Shown here piece by piece: positions 12,418-24,500 of a DNA stretch of 64,000 nt (the first letter of the stretch is position 1; each line of letters opens with the position of its first letter). Source of the stretch: Cladocopium goreaui (lineage: Eukaryota > Sar > Dinophyceae > Suessiales > Symbiodiniaceae); contig CAMXCT020000255.1 in assembly GCA_947184155.2 (NCBI GenBank), positions 124,001 to 188,000 of the forward strand. Direction: 5' to 3'. Under the pieces are notes generated by a model, which made no database searches, was not told the DNA's origin, and saw nothing but the letters and a program-made list of their open reading frames with translations. A program made the position numbers and the translations under genes.

Positions 12418-12995
12418 ACGTGCTTTGTGCAAGCTTTGTAGTACAAAGTAATACTGGAACGTGCTTTGTGCAAGCTTTGAAGTACAAAGTAATACTGGAA
12501 CGTGCTTTGTGCAAGATTTGTAGTACAAAGTAATACTGGAACGTGCTTTGTGCAAGCTTTGAAGTACAAAGTAGTACTGGGACCAGCTTTGTAGTACAAA
12601 GTAGTACTGGGAAGTGCTTTGCAAGCTTTGTAGTACAAAGTAGTACTGGGAAGTGCTTTGTGCAAGCTTTGTAGTACAAAGTAGTACTGGGAAGTGCTTT
12701 CTGCAAGCTTTGTAGTGCAAAGTAGTACTGGGAAGTGTTTTCTGCAAGCTTTGTAGTACAAAGTAGTGCTGGGAAGTGCTTTGCGCAAGCTTTGTAGTAC
12801 AAAGTAGTACTGGGAAGTAGTGTGTGCAAGCTTTGTAGTACAAAGTAGTACTGCGAAGTAGTTTGTGCAAGCTTTTGTACTAGACATCAGTACTGGGAAG
12901 TAGTTTGTGCAAGCTTTGTAGTACAAAGTAGTATTGGGAAATACTTTGTGCAAGCTTTGTAGTACAAAGTAGTACTGGAACGTGTTTTGTGCAAG
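12418..12995. repeat. 41-bp tandem array with a perfect hairpin per unit
   Basis: Roughly fourteen units of TGCTTTGTGCAAGC... with a 41-bp period; some are shortened. Each unit carries CTTTGTAGTACAAAG, a 6-bp stem with a 3-nt loop, next to AGTAGTACT. The Tyr/Leu/Ala-rich minus-strand open frames across it are repeat artefacts. Confidence 0.92.
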
Positions 12996-13009
12996 ACATG
13001 GAATGAGAT

Positions 13010-13625
13010 GAGAAGAGCCCAAATGAGATGAGTTGAGATGAAGTGCAAGTGTGAAGTGCAAGTGTGAAGTGTGAAGAGTGCAGTGTGAAGTGTGAGGAAA
13101 GTGTTTGCTTGGCGTTGCATTGCGCCGGGGTCGTGTGCAGGTCATGTTCTCTTGGACAACAACACTGCAACAGCTTCGCACAAAGCACGCACGCACGGGC
13201 CTGGCTGGCGCACGGCGCATGCATGTTCCTTAGTAATAGTACTGGGAAGTGATTCATGAAAGCTTAGATGACATATGAAAAGAGATGAGATGAGAAGAGA
13301 TTAGCTGGGATGAGGTGAGAAGAGCTCAGATGAGATGAAGAGTGCAGTGTGAAGTGTGGGGCGTGAAGGGTGCAGTGTGAAGTGTGGAGTGTGAAGTGTG
13401 AAGTGTGGAGTGTGAAGAAAGCAGTGAGAAGTGAGAAGTGTGAAGTGTGGACTGTGAAGTGTGAAGTGTGGAGTGTGAAGTCAGGGGTCTTAAGAGTGCA
13501 GTGTGAAGTGCAGTGTGGAGTGCGAAGAGTGCAGTGCGAAGTGTGAAGTGGGGAGTGTGAAGCGTGAAGTGTGGAGTGTGAAGAGTGCAGTGAGAAATGT
13601 GAAGTGCGAAGTGGAGCTTCAAATG
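13010..13625. repeat. GTGAAGTGTG minisatellite with an embedded dispersed word
   Basis: Blocks 13020-13110 and 13265-13625 are 10-bp-type repeats of GTGAAGTGTGGA. They alternate with a longer word containing GCACGCACGCACGGGC and CTGGCGCACGG, found at about 13170-13235 and again at 13657-13710. This suggests a higher-order unit of about 470-490 bp. Confidence 0.85.
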
Positions 13626-15478
13626 TGACATGAGAAACAGGACACCACTTTCGCAGAATGCACGCACGCACGGGCTTGGCTGGCGCACGGCACATGCAAG
13701 TTCCATAGATGAGAAAGGTTTTATATATATATCTTTAAGGCAACTTCCGCCCCGCCTCGTGCGGGTACTACTGGTAAATATGTATAATCCCTATAAGCCA
13801 CATGAGCATACCGCGATTGTTGCTGTTCCGGGCGCCATATGACAACCCCCAAATGATTCCATTCTTTGGGTCAAGACGCCGGTTCTGTGGCGTATTCATG
13901 GCTTCAGCAAAAAACCAAGGAAAGGTATCCACTAAGATAGGAACGGCCCACGGAAAAGGGGTTTTCCGCCGAGTTCTGAGGCTCCCTGGGTCCCAAATGT
14001 TGACCGACTGAGGCTCTGACGCTGACTCGTCTTCGTGATCCGGGCAACAGGGGGGCGGACTCCGGATGGGCAGCCCCCGGTCGTAGAAAAAATCCTGAAC
14101 CGTATGGAAACTATGTGGAAAAACATCATCGAACTGACCTGAAAGATGTAGAAAAGCACATGTTTCATCATCTTTTTGTGGGCGCTGTGCTATGTTTCAC
14201 AGACAAGCCAAGTGGCTGTTCACAGATAAACAAATTGTGAAGCCAAAAAACCCATGCCATAAAAAGGCCTACCAAACTTGGGGATGATCTCAGTCCCACG
14301 CCTTCATGGCAAGCAAGTCACCAAGGGCCGGGAATGGTGTGCACTCCAAGGATTGGGTCCACCACATTTGCTTTTTTATGCTGGCAGAAAAAAAATGGGC
14401 ACCCCAAATCCCATGCTTCATCATTGCTTAATTGCTTACCCCTCCATTTCGGGACGCCAGATGTTTGTCAAGTTCGACAGCTGTCCTTGGTCGCGTCCTG
14501 TTGGGAAAACAGAATTCCTGAATCCAAAATGATTGGCGAATGCCCCCACAAACTGTCGTAATAAAATTTAGTTGGTTGATCCTCGTTTCTGTTGGTAAAT
14601 TCCCTATGTTTCATCATTTTTGCTGGTGAACACAAATGTGTGATTACTAAAACGGAGCCGCATGAAGATCCAACGCTTGAAGAGACACGTTGGCTGTTAG
14701 AATACGGACAAGGTCTGGCCAAGACAAAATGGAAGGATTTGCGGGTCATCAAGCCAAGCACGCACGGAGCCCGAGCAGGAAGTAGGGTGCATGTTTCACT
14801 CACACAACCATTGGGTTGAAAATGAATGTATGAGGAAGAAGTGTGAAATTTGGCCACAAAGATGCCATCGCGGAACCAGTCCGATTTATTTGCTGCCAGT
14901 AACGTAAGATGATCGCTAGACAACCAGCAACTCTGAGGGCAAGGATTACGCTGGTCTGAAGCGGCAGTCATCGAAACGATTTGCTCGCTTGAGAAAACGT
15001 TTGGTGCTGAAACCCATCAAACGCACCACCTCATGCATCACATCCTGCCAGGAAATGCCAAGGTACCCATTGTTAGCTGGTTGCATCTCAGTCAAATCCC
15101 AACTGTTCATCATGTTTTTGCCTCAAATCCCAATGTTTGATCATTCGTGCCCGTCAAATCTCCATATAGTTAATGATTGTTGCATTTTTGTTGCTTATGC
15201 CCATCATCATGTTTGCTGCTAAAAACCCCAACTGTTCATCTTGTTCGCTGCTTAAAAAACCCAATGCTTCCAGTTTCTTACTGCCTAAATCCCTAGTGTT
15301 CATCTTTTTCTCGGTCAAATCCACATTGTTCTCCTACAATGAAATATGATATATCCCAGTCTAACCCATGAAAACCCCCAAAAAAACAACGGTCGGACGG
15401 CCTGTTCACGCGCGGTCGACTTGGTTTGTCATCTTTGCTGAGTCAGAAGTTTGGCTAGTTGAACAAGAAGTCAGCTAA

Positions 15479-15855
15479 CATCCCCCCCACCCCAGCGTGG
15501 CGTAGCATCAACAACGTGAGCAAGTTACATGGAACGTTAACATCCCCCCCACCCCAGTGTGGCGTAGCATCAACAACGTGAGAAAGTTACATGGAACGTT
15601 TACATCTCCCCCACCACAGCGTCGCGTAGCATCAACAACGTGAGCAAGTTACATGGAACGTTAACATCCCCCCACCCCAGCGTGGCGTAGCATCAACAAC
15701 GTGAGCAAGTTACATGGAACGTTAACATCCCCCCACCCCAGCGTGGCGTAGCATCAACAACGTGAGCAAGTTACATGGAACGTTAACATCCCCCCCACCC
15801 CAGCGTGGCGTAGCATCAACAACGTGAGCAAGTTACATGGAACGTTAACATCCCC
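15479..15855. repeat. 61-62-bp tandem repeat, six units
   Basis: Units of the type CATCCCCCCCACCCCAGCG followed by a stretch ending GTTACATGGAACGTTAA repeat about six times with only one to three differences. This array abuts the hydrophobic-leader exon copy at 15855-16092. Confidence 0.95.
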
Positions 15856-16092
15856 CCCTGTCGTCAAACCGCTCAAGACAAAAACTTTGTCAAAGGATTC
15901 ATGGGCTGGTGGCACTTGTTTGTGTCTCCTAGAGCCTCCTATCCTGAGGTGGTTGAAAAAACGCACCCTCAGCCAGCGGAGTTCTTCTTCCAAAGCAGCA
16001 ACTCGGCTTTCCAAAATGCGGAACTGCTCGTTCTCTTTACCTGGTCCAACAGCGAAAAATGCGCATGACACCAGAAACATTGGTAAAGACAT
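15855..16092 (-). CDS. Exon-like frame: hydrophobic leader plus coiled coil, copy 1
   Basis: On the minus strand a frame opens with a hydrophobic leader (MFLVSCAFFAVG) and continues into a heptad-like helix (ENEQFRILESRVAALEEELR). This would suit a signal peptide followed by a short coiled coil. A second copy with the same frame is at 17290-17533. The exon probably ends near the AG in the CTGAGG context after WLR. The family is not recognised. It may belong to the duplicated gene of this region or be a mobile exon. Confidence 0.45.
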
Positions 16093-16099
16093 GTACCAT

Positions 16100-16152
16100 C
16101 AGTTACATCAGTTGTTCCTGCCCCCCCCCCCCCCTCCCCCCCCCCAGGGCAG
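16100..16152. repeat. Poly-C tract
   Basis: An almost pure C run of about 26 bases broken by one T, preceded by GTTCCTG. No function can be assigned. Confidence 0.85.
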
Positions 16153-16529
16153 CATTGTAGAGAAGCAGAAAACACTGTAAAAAAACAGTACAAAATGCAC
16201 ATTCAGCAGTGTGTTTGCGCGTGAACACCCCGTCGGAGGGAAAAACAAACTATGAAATCACATTCAAAATCTCATGAAATCCCAATAAATCACAACTAAT
16301 TTCATAAAAAATCGGTTGGTTGGTGAATCCATGTGAATCCCATCGCTCCACCCTGGCTCTGGCGCCTCTGGCGCCTCTGGCACCGTGGCCAGGGGAGCCG
16401 GCGTCGACGCCGGCATCTGCCTCGGTGTCTGCTTGAAGCTTTGCTTCATTCATGTTTTTTTGACATAAATAATTTGTGTATGTAATGTATGTAACGTAAT
16501 TTAACGTAACGTAACTTATCACAATGTAT

Positions 16530-16700
16530 GTAGGCATGCATGCATGCATTTATGCATGTATCTATGTACGTATGTATGTATGTATGTATGTATGTATGTA
16601 TGCATGTAAGTATGTATGTATGTATTTATGTATGTATGCATGCATGTATGTATGTATGTATGTGTATATGTGAATATATATTATATTATATTATATATAG
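16530..16700. repeat. TATG/GTAT microsatellite
   Basis: Tetranucleotide TATG repeats with GCATGCATG variants, passing into ATATTATATT. Confidence 0.93.
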
Positions 16701-17289
16701 CGTTCCAGTAGATCGAAACTCGCGTTTTCTGCGAGTCCCACTTGCATAGTACTACTATGAATAATCACCTCCAGCGGAGGTACAAAATCTCTCAGTCGAG
16801 CGGAGCATCGCCCACGAAATGACTTTTTTTCAAACATGTTGACTAGCTGATTGACATTATTCCCCCCAAAATTGGTAAGAATTGGTAATGATTTTGACCC
16901 ATCCCGTTGCCCATCCCATCCCAGCGGCTCAAATCTTGGGACATCACTGGGTCGAGTGCTGCTCTGCTGCGTGGATGAGCCGAATCATCGCATCCTAGTG
17001 ACCAAGTGATGGAGCCTGTGTTCTTCGCAAAATCCTTGGTAAATGGTCTGAAAATAGTTGGTACCCATTTGGTACCCCTAAAATCCTATAGGTCAGGAAA
17101 CCGCGGTTCCTCTTTCAATGTCTTTTTTTAAATGGCAGTATTCCGGGAAACCCCAGTTTGGGACAAACCCTGTGACATTCGTTCCCCCACCAATTTTTTA
17201 TGGAGGACAAGAAACTGATTGATCGGTCGGGCCCGGATCAGAGCCCATCAATTTGACAAAGTTGGCAGGTAGAATCCCCATGTTTCTTC

Positions 17290-17533
17290 AAAGTTTTTCT
17301 CTCTGTCCGTCAAACCGCTCAAGACAAAACTTTGTCAAAGGATTCATGGGCTGGTGGCACTTATTTGTGTCTCCTAGAGCCTCCTATCCTGAGGTGGTTG
17401 GAAAAACTGCGCCCTCAGCCAGCGGAATTCTTCTTCCAAAGCAGCAACTCGGCTTTCCAAAATACGGAACTGCTCGTTCTCTTTACCTGGTCCAACAGCG
17501 AAAAATGCGCATGACACCAGAAACGTTGGTAAA
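17290..17533 (-). pseudogene. Second copy of the hydrophobic-leader/coiled-coil exon, start codon lost
   Basis: It is nearly identical to 15855-16092 over about 240 bp. The ATG that could open copy 1 (CCAATGTTTCTGG) is ACG here (CCAACGTTTCTGG). The leader and ENEQFRILESRVAALEEE helix are otherwise kept, and a TAG follows shortly after the helix. If both are internal exons, the missing ATG would not matter. Confidence 0.45.
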
Positions 17534-18413
17534 GACACAAGCAAGGGGTTAAATGATCAATGCAGAATGACTGGTTGGTATAATGATGGTAGATGGTATC
17601 ATGCTGGTAAATGTGATTACTTAACGGCAGGATGATGGCAAATGGTTGTACTTGGCTACATGATGGAAAAGGATTTTCTCATGAAATGATGACTATAAAG
17701 TGGATCGTTATGCCTGGGAAAACGTCCTCTTTTTCTGGATCTTCCCAATAAAAATTGCCATGACGGGGTGTAGACCCCATTTTCATCTCTATCATCTCTG
17801 ATGCCAGTAGAAGACGGTTAACTTGGGCCGCTACTCACCACCAATGCACCAATTCATTTTCCGCCAAGACATCATCAGTTGCCCAGTGTTGCAGTAAACC
17901 CGCTCATTTTCGTCACAAACATGCGGAATTGACCACAAAAAAAGTGCCGCCAAAAGAAGCAACGATACTGGCATACTGGGGTCCATTTGGATAGTAAACC
18001 TGACATAAGTTTGGGCTGCCACTAGCCATGGCCCTGGACCCTAGAGATTTACCTCAAAAATCCCCATCCAATCAGGGACACGTTCCCATCCCATCACTCG
18101 TGCTGTCCGTGGCGTCCACTTAGCTCCGTCACAAAATCTTGGCTGGGCTGGGCAACTTATTCTAAGCATAGGAACTTCCAAAACGATAGAAGGTATTCTA
18201 CGTCTACTTACTTTAGATACTTTAGATCCAGTAACTCGCCATAAATCTTCACATCTGAAGTGGCCCCAACGGATTCTTCCGATTCTTCCGCGCCTCAAAA
18301 TCTGCCAGGATCCCTCTCCATTGCTCGCGAAGATCTTCCTAGCCGCAGCTTGCACGGTCCGTATCCGCTGATTCTCCCACCACATTGAGTCATCAATTGC
18401 AAGGCGACTCCGG

Positions 18414-19110
18414 GCCCCCTGGCGCGACATGCTACGCAGAGATGGAGATATGCTGATGTAGATGGATATTAGATACAGATAGAGATATGTGATATGTGAT
18501 ACATATCTATATATATATGTATATGTGCAGATATAGATATATCATATAGATTGATATTTACGTACATGTACATACGCGTTCGCATATGCATGCTATCAAT
18601 GATATCGCATCGTATTTATTTGTATGCATGCATGTATACACAGTTATATCAGATCTATAGCGTATCATGTTTTTGCCGGAAAGTTTGCTGCTTCGAGCCA
18701 GATCTCAATATGTTCGAATCAGTGCATCTGCAAAACGATGCCAACCGAGTGCATCACAATATGTTGAGGGATACAGTACGATGTACCAGCTGCGTGTCTT
18801 TTTGCATGCATTGTTTTTCACTGTTTTTCATGTATTGAATTGTAACAAAAAAAGAGAAATATGAAGCGGAACTCCTGCTCTTAGGCTGTGAACAACATGC
18901 ACTCTGCCAATGTGCTATGTCTAGTTTCGACTAAATGGTGTGGCACTATTTGGGGTTTGTTGGAAATGGCTGTTGCCATCCTGAATTGTCCTTCATACAG
19001 TCCTAGTTCGATGCCCCATAACGACTGATTTCATACAGAGACATGAATAGCACCTGGCAATCAAAGAATCCAAAAAATGGACCGTTTACAGATGATTTTC
19101 ATATTAAAAC
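18414..19110. repeat. Dispersed repeat R2, long copy
   Basis: It shares long, nearly identical blocks with 40555-41120: the GCGACATGCTACGCA start, an AT-dinucleotide region, CGTACATGTAC, TTTTTGCCGGAAAG, and the tail CATACAGAGACATGAATAGC. This copy keeps about 145 bp (around 18750-18893) that the other lacks. No open frame is conserved. Confidence 0.85.
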
Positions 19111-19517
19111 CTACATCTATGCTTCACCAAACATCAGTTGGGGAGCTTTTTGGCTGGTAGTCGCAAAGAATGATAGTGTTGGGAATCTTTGCTCACTCTT
19201 TGGACTTAGGAATCTATCAGTTGTGATCGTGTTCTTGCAATTCTAAATGATGTTTTAAGACTCGCATTCCAAGATGTAGTTTCAAATTCCTGCGGCAAAA
19301 CATGGCAGGTCTTCAACCCCAATCAGTAAGCTAAGGCAGATCAGCGCTCCTGGCGCTGGGTGGGAAGATGAAATGACATTGACGGAAGATCATGGAAGAC
19401 TCCATGGTGTCGTAGGAAAATTACCTCTATAATACATGTATATATATATATATACATATAAATATATGTATGCTCAGCCCCCCCCCACCGACCCCCCCCA
19501 ACACTACAAGATTTCCA

Positions 19518-20395
19518 GGTCCCTTTATATCCTTTTTTCTTTGTCAAATACAGAATATGGTTCATAAATAATTTTACTTTAATAGGAAGTTTAATAAATT
19601 GTTTTGCTAAATTGTTTTCTTTTATAGATTCTTCATTATCACTAGTAAATAGATAAATAATTAGTCTTTTAATATATTCATGTATACGTTTTATCATATT
19701 AGACTTAATTTCATTAAATTTTACATTATATAAAGCTATGATTATAAACATACCTAGATAATTAGTTTATGTTTTACATTATATAAAGCTATGATTATAA
19801 ACATACCTAGATATGATAAATTAAGAAATAATTCAGCTATATCTTTTGATGACATGATTCTAGATACTGAATTAAGAAAGAAAAAGTATCAAAAGATGCA
19901 AATATAAAATTACCTGCGGGTACTAATTTTGTAATATATATATATATGCTAATTTAGATGAAAACATCACAAGTATCATATACAATAGTAACACATGTGT
20001 TGAATTTAGCAATTATATATATATATCAAAAGTAGGTAAAGGACCTAGTACATATATGTTAGTACACTGGCATATTTAATTATGACTATTAAAAACATGC
20101 CAGTAGATATCTAAAAAATATCTCAAAACTGCTAGAATTACTCATATAACCTAACTCTTAATAGCAAAATTAAACTTTTAATTAATTATATAATGTATTG
20201 AAAAAATATTCAAATAAACAATTAATATATTGTACTCAAAATGGATTAGATCAATTCAAATGAATGTATAGATTGTTTAAAAGAATGAAGATTAAGAACA
20301 AAATATTCCAATCATCCTGTTAAAGGAGTATGTTTTATGGGACAATATGCTACTCAAGTTTATGAAAAAATAATGAAACATGGTTTTAAAAAAAA
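19518..20395. other. AT-rich foreign-looking insert with fragmentary open frames
   Basis: Base composition jumps to strongly AT-rich with sharp borders. Minus strand: a frame of about 75 codons from ATG at 19751 (DNEESIKENNLAKQFIKLPI). Plus strand: MIINIPRYDKLRNNSAISF beginning near 19789 and running about 38 codons. Another plus frame near 20306-20408 contains CFMGQYATQVYEKIMKHGF. A 40-bp direct repeat (TTTTACATTATATAAAGC...) occurs at about 19719 and 19772. Codon style resembles viral or organellar DNA rather than the host. No family recognised; probably a decayed insertion. Confidence 0.5.
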
Positions 20396-20609
20396 ACTTC
20401 ATAGAAGGTGATGGATCAACGTTGGTGGTTTCAACCCAAGCACACCTATATACATTACCTACAAGGTGGGCCCCCAGTGATGTTTGTTGGTTTCTAAAGC
20501 CCAAGTTGCAAGTACAAAAGCAGAAGACGTATTTACAGTGCAGTGCCACCATGAATGCAGACAGCAGAGCAGCCAACAGACATGATGCATAGTAGAATTT
20601 TTGGGATGA

Positions 20610-20995
20610 AACAAAAAACAACAGAACCATGGGGATTACAGGATCTCCAATGGGTTTGGTTTCTTTGGTTTTTTTGTTTTGCTTTGTTTGTTTTTTGTGT
20701 TTTTTTGGTGTTCTCCAAGGGGCCCTCCCCAAAGAGTCTCCAAAGATTTTTTGGTTGGTTCAATGATTTTTGTTAATTCTCTGCCAGGGATCCTCCCCAA
20801 AGAGTATCAGAATATTGTTGTGTTTTTGTTTGTATGAAGATGTACGTATGAATATGTACAAATAGCCGCAAAATGTGAGCATAAAAAATGAGCATGCTAT
20901 ATTGTAAATCACAGTACAAACAGCATGTCGGAGGGTCGTGGGGGGGATATATATATATATATATATGTACGTATATGTATATATATATATACATA
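20610..20995 (-). repeat. Dispersed repeat R1, inverted copy
   Basis: This is the reverse complement of 8040-8400, including GATCTCCAATGGG, CAGGGATCCTCCCCAAAG and CACAGTACAAACAGCATGT. It ends in a (TA)n/GTAC tract at 20945-20995, as copy 1 begins with one. Confidence 0.75.
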
Positions 20996-21129
20996 GTATA
21001 ATTGTATTAAGGTTTCCACTACCAAGTTAACACTTCCGATTGTCAGGTTTGACTAGCTGAGGCTTCTGGTGTGTGACAACCGCCAGTGAGCTTATTTCAA
21101 TGATGTGACTCTTTCTCTCACTATTGACT

Positions 21130-24100
21130 GATTTCAGGGTTGCTGGTCATAGTACTCGGATGATTTCACCTTATGACTCAGGAATTTGGATGATCATACG
21201 ATTCTTCTTGGTATTCCTAGTTTTGCCACAGGTGCCAACATAGCCACCAGCAAGTTGAGGATATGGATTGGTCGGCATTGAATCAAGAAATATGGGAATC
21301 TCAGCACAGATGAGCCATCCAGTCCTTTTCAGGATCTGAATCTGGATCTATTTTCAGGCGATCGAAAGCTCGGGAATGCAACAAATCCCCATTGTTGATG
21401 CTTATATAATCCATAAGCCCGCTGTTGCGGACGCCCTGATACTGGCAAATTCAGCTGCAAAATATTGGACAATCCCGAACTCTTTCAGACGGTAACCAAC
21501 CAAGATAGGAACTGCCCCTGGTAAATGGGGACCGCCTAGTCCTTGAGATGATATCTGTATACAATACAAGTGGTTTATTTATGTTTATGTTACTATGAGC
21601 GTTCACTGAATTGATGAGTGTCACAATTGGGTTGCACATGGAAGACTGATACTAAAACATGACCAGGGTCCTAAATTGTGGTTCATACCCAAATGAATGG
21701 TAAAGTTGTTTCATGATCCAGTCTAAGAGTCTACAAGACTGCAAATACTTGGTGATGTGCTGATGCCCTGAACGGCTCTTGGTTTCCATGTAGAGAGCAG
21801 GCATTCAGATCCGACTAAACAACACACCGTCTGGTTTCTCAGGCTCTGACTCTTCACTTTCCTGACGGATCCCAGGGCAAGATCAGGGGTCGGATTACCG
21901 AGAAGGCAGCCCCCGTCATAGATAGAAAAAGTTGGAACCCTGGAAACTATGGGAAGACATCATCGAACTGACCTGGAAAACATGTTCGACATCTTTTTGG
22001 GGGACCCCATCATATGAAATCGACAAGTCAGGTGGCTGTTCACCAATAAAAAAGATGTCACCCCTCACCAGATGCTAGTCCTACCCTTTGGGGACAATAC
22101 GCATTCATGGCAAGCAGGGCATTGGGCCATTGTGTTTACCACATTGCCTGACACAAACGGACCCCCAACAGCTGGAAACGCTTGGGATTGTCTGCAGCAA
22201 ACACATCAAAACACTGGCGGATGTTCCAAGGAGGTAACCTTGGACCCTCAAATTTTGAATTTTGGGTCTGAAAATAGGCTACCCCAAAGTCCCATGCTTC
22301 ATCATCGCTTCCCCCATTAAAATTGATCAATTTTGAGGTGTTTTCATATCCATGTCTGGACCCAAAGTTCATCAAGTTCGTCAGCTGTACTTGGAGGTGC
22401 CATGGCCAGTTGACCCAGTCATTTCGATGCTACCTTTGGTGCGTTAAGGGTTGTGAATGGTGTCTGGGAAAATCAACTTGGTGGATCCAAAATCGACTTT
22501 GTGAAGTTCCCCTGTCGCAATTCTTGCTGAAACTATATTAGTTGATCAAGAATCCCCATTTTTGCTGCCAAACTCTTGTGTTTCAACGTGTTACATGGTT
22601 TGCTGATGAAATACACATGGATTGCTCAAGCCCATGGTTAACTGACTGAATCCCATTGAAAACATCCGCCAAATACCAACCGTAAAAAATCACTTTGGTT
22701 GCTCAGCTCCCCATGTAAAACATGGTCGGCCAACTGGTCCCCAACTGGCAATGAAGCAACATTGGAGCACTTGGCCATTGAAAAACAATATATATATATA
22801 TATAACCCATTCTATGCCATGAATTTCCACTGAATCCCATTCAATCCAATCATACTTCCATCAAGATCCCATGAAATCCTATCAAAATCACATTCAATCC
22901 AATTATAATCCCATGAAATCCCAAAATCTCATGAAATCTCATGAAATCTCATTCAGTGAATCCCTTCAACCGCTCTGGCAGGGAGCTCACCCTCGCCTCC
23001 GCAATGCTTGGGAGCCCCATGACTGGCACGTCAGGCTCCGGCGCCGGAGCCTCCACGTGCCTCGGTCCAAAGAAGTGGACGTCGAACTTCCGTTCGATCG
23101 GTTTTCTGGAAATTCTTGAAAGAACGTATTTTCCCAATAAATCTTTATCCCAATAATAATCAATAATAATCTTTATCCCAATAAATAACGATATTCTTGA
23201 AATATAATAATATTTTATCCCAATAAATCAAATGTCACGTTTTCAACGAGTCCCAATTGAACAGTTTTACTTCTCGGATTTTTTCAGTGGAGGTGCTAAA
23301 TCCCAGTGGTTTAAATCGCCAGTGTCTCTTTTCGAATTGCCATTCATTGAGGGACAATCTTCCCATTTCCAGACAAACTGCAATGATCATCACCCAAAAC
23401 GCTTGTGAGAAATGCGTGCCACCCCTCCGTTCATCACCAGTGCGACTTTGAGAGTCCTGCCGAATAAACCGTTCAACTGCTTCCTGAAGCAGTTGAAACC
23501 CGAGTGGATCGGTACATGTTGGTACCCCCAAAATCCAATGGGTTTTGAAACCGGTGTTCCTGTTCAAATGGGCAGTGGGAAAACCATACAAATTTTAGGA
23601 CAAATCCAAAAAATTGTGGACATACATACCCCCCATCAACCGATGGTCATCGAGAATGACCTAGACCCCATTTTCATCTCTGATGTCAGCAGAAGATGGG
23701 AACTTATGGTGACTGGAAATAGCTCCAACGTGCACAACTTGGGCCACCAGTCACCACCAGTTGCCCAGGTCTTGCAGGAAACTCACTCATTTTCGTGTCC
23801 GAAAAATCCCAGCCGTCTTTTAGTTATTGACCACTTAGATCACTTAGATCACTTAGTCGCTGCCACCAAAAGGAACCTGGATGAACCTGGCAATACTGGG
23901 GTCAATTTTCATCGTGAACCTGCAGGACGGGGCCCCCAAGATAGCGTTCAGTTGGTTTATAAGTGGCTTAACAATGGTTTATGGTAGATATAACTATAGT
24001 TTTCATGGGGATTATAATGGTTTATAAACCAATTTATATCTGGGGGGCCCCATCCTGTGACATAAGATGACCATAAGTTTGGTCTACCACTCGCCGCTAC

Positions 24101-24500
24101 TGTAGGTCCATCATGGCACCGCCACAAAACCCGACGTTTCTTCATATGGGCCATGGTCAATATCTGGTAGCTCCAAGTCATCACTTCTTTGGGCCACTCT
24201 CCATTAACCAACATTTTGGCTGTTTGTTCATATCCTAAAATAGCTGGGATTGATGGAGATGCCCCACCAAGATATGGCTAGATTTTCACCAATCACCTCA
24301 ACGCATCACTCGTGCTTTTCCTGGCGTTCAGTTCCACTGCCAAGTATCTACCCAACAAAAAACTCCAAGCAGTTGGGGTCAAGCAGTTGGGGTCACCAGT
24401 AACTCGCCACCAACCTTAAGCCATCAATCTTCTCCCAACTGATGCGGAAGCGCACTTCAAATTCGCGGAGTAGGCCCGTCATGCGGGCCGCCAGCTGAGC
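21130..24500 (-). pseudogene. Copy B of the duplicated, unrecognised multi-exon gene
   Basis: It is colinear with 9.8-18.4 kb. Near 21190-21420 a frame with NNGDLLHSRAFDRLKIDPDS leads toward EIPIFLDSMPTNPYPQLAGG, but a one-base shift at TGTGCTGAGATT separates them. Near 21840-22000 the counterpart of the open exon 13768-14138 meets a TAG soon after DDVFP. A frame at 22136-22375 (about 79 codons, WDFGVAYFQTQ) and one at 22949-23137 (PRHVEAPAPEPDVPVMG) are exon-like. These lesions suggest pseudogenisation. The ancestral product is unknown. Confidence 0.5.

Larger units (their letters stand above)
9785..18430 (-). pseudogene. Copy A of a duplicated, unrecognised multi-exon gene (decayed)
   Basis: Blocks in this interval are colinear with 21.1-24.5 kb. 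One exon-like block is about 9800-10060, with peptide EIPIFVGSM and later PQIAGGYV. A second is the exon 13768-14138, which starts after a good AG acceptor at 14139-14140 and stays open for over 100 codons (AVPILVDTFPWFFAEAMNT). Further blocks are a Pro/Ala/Glu-rich one near 16325-16440, a hydrophobic-leader exon near 17290-17533, and blocks near 17770-18020 and 18220-18260. In copy A the frame upstream of EIPIF is scrambled relative to copy B. I do not recognise the family. Copy A is swollen by tandem arrays at 10.2-13.6 kb and 15.5-15.9 kb. It could still be a functional gene with unresolved splicing. Confidence 0.45.

Noticed and set aside
12134..13695. Long Tyr/Leu/His/Ser minus-strand frames
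   Set aside because: Generated by the 41-bp array and the GTGAAGTGTG minisatellite.
15479..15855. CRISPR-like array of 61-bp repeats
   Set aside because: Units are contiguous tandem copies with no unique spacers, and no cas genes are present.
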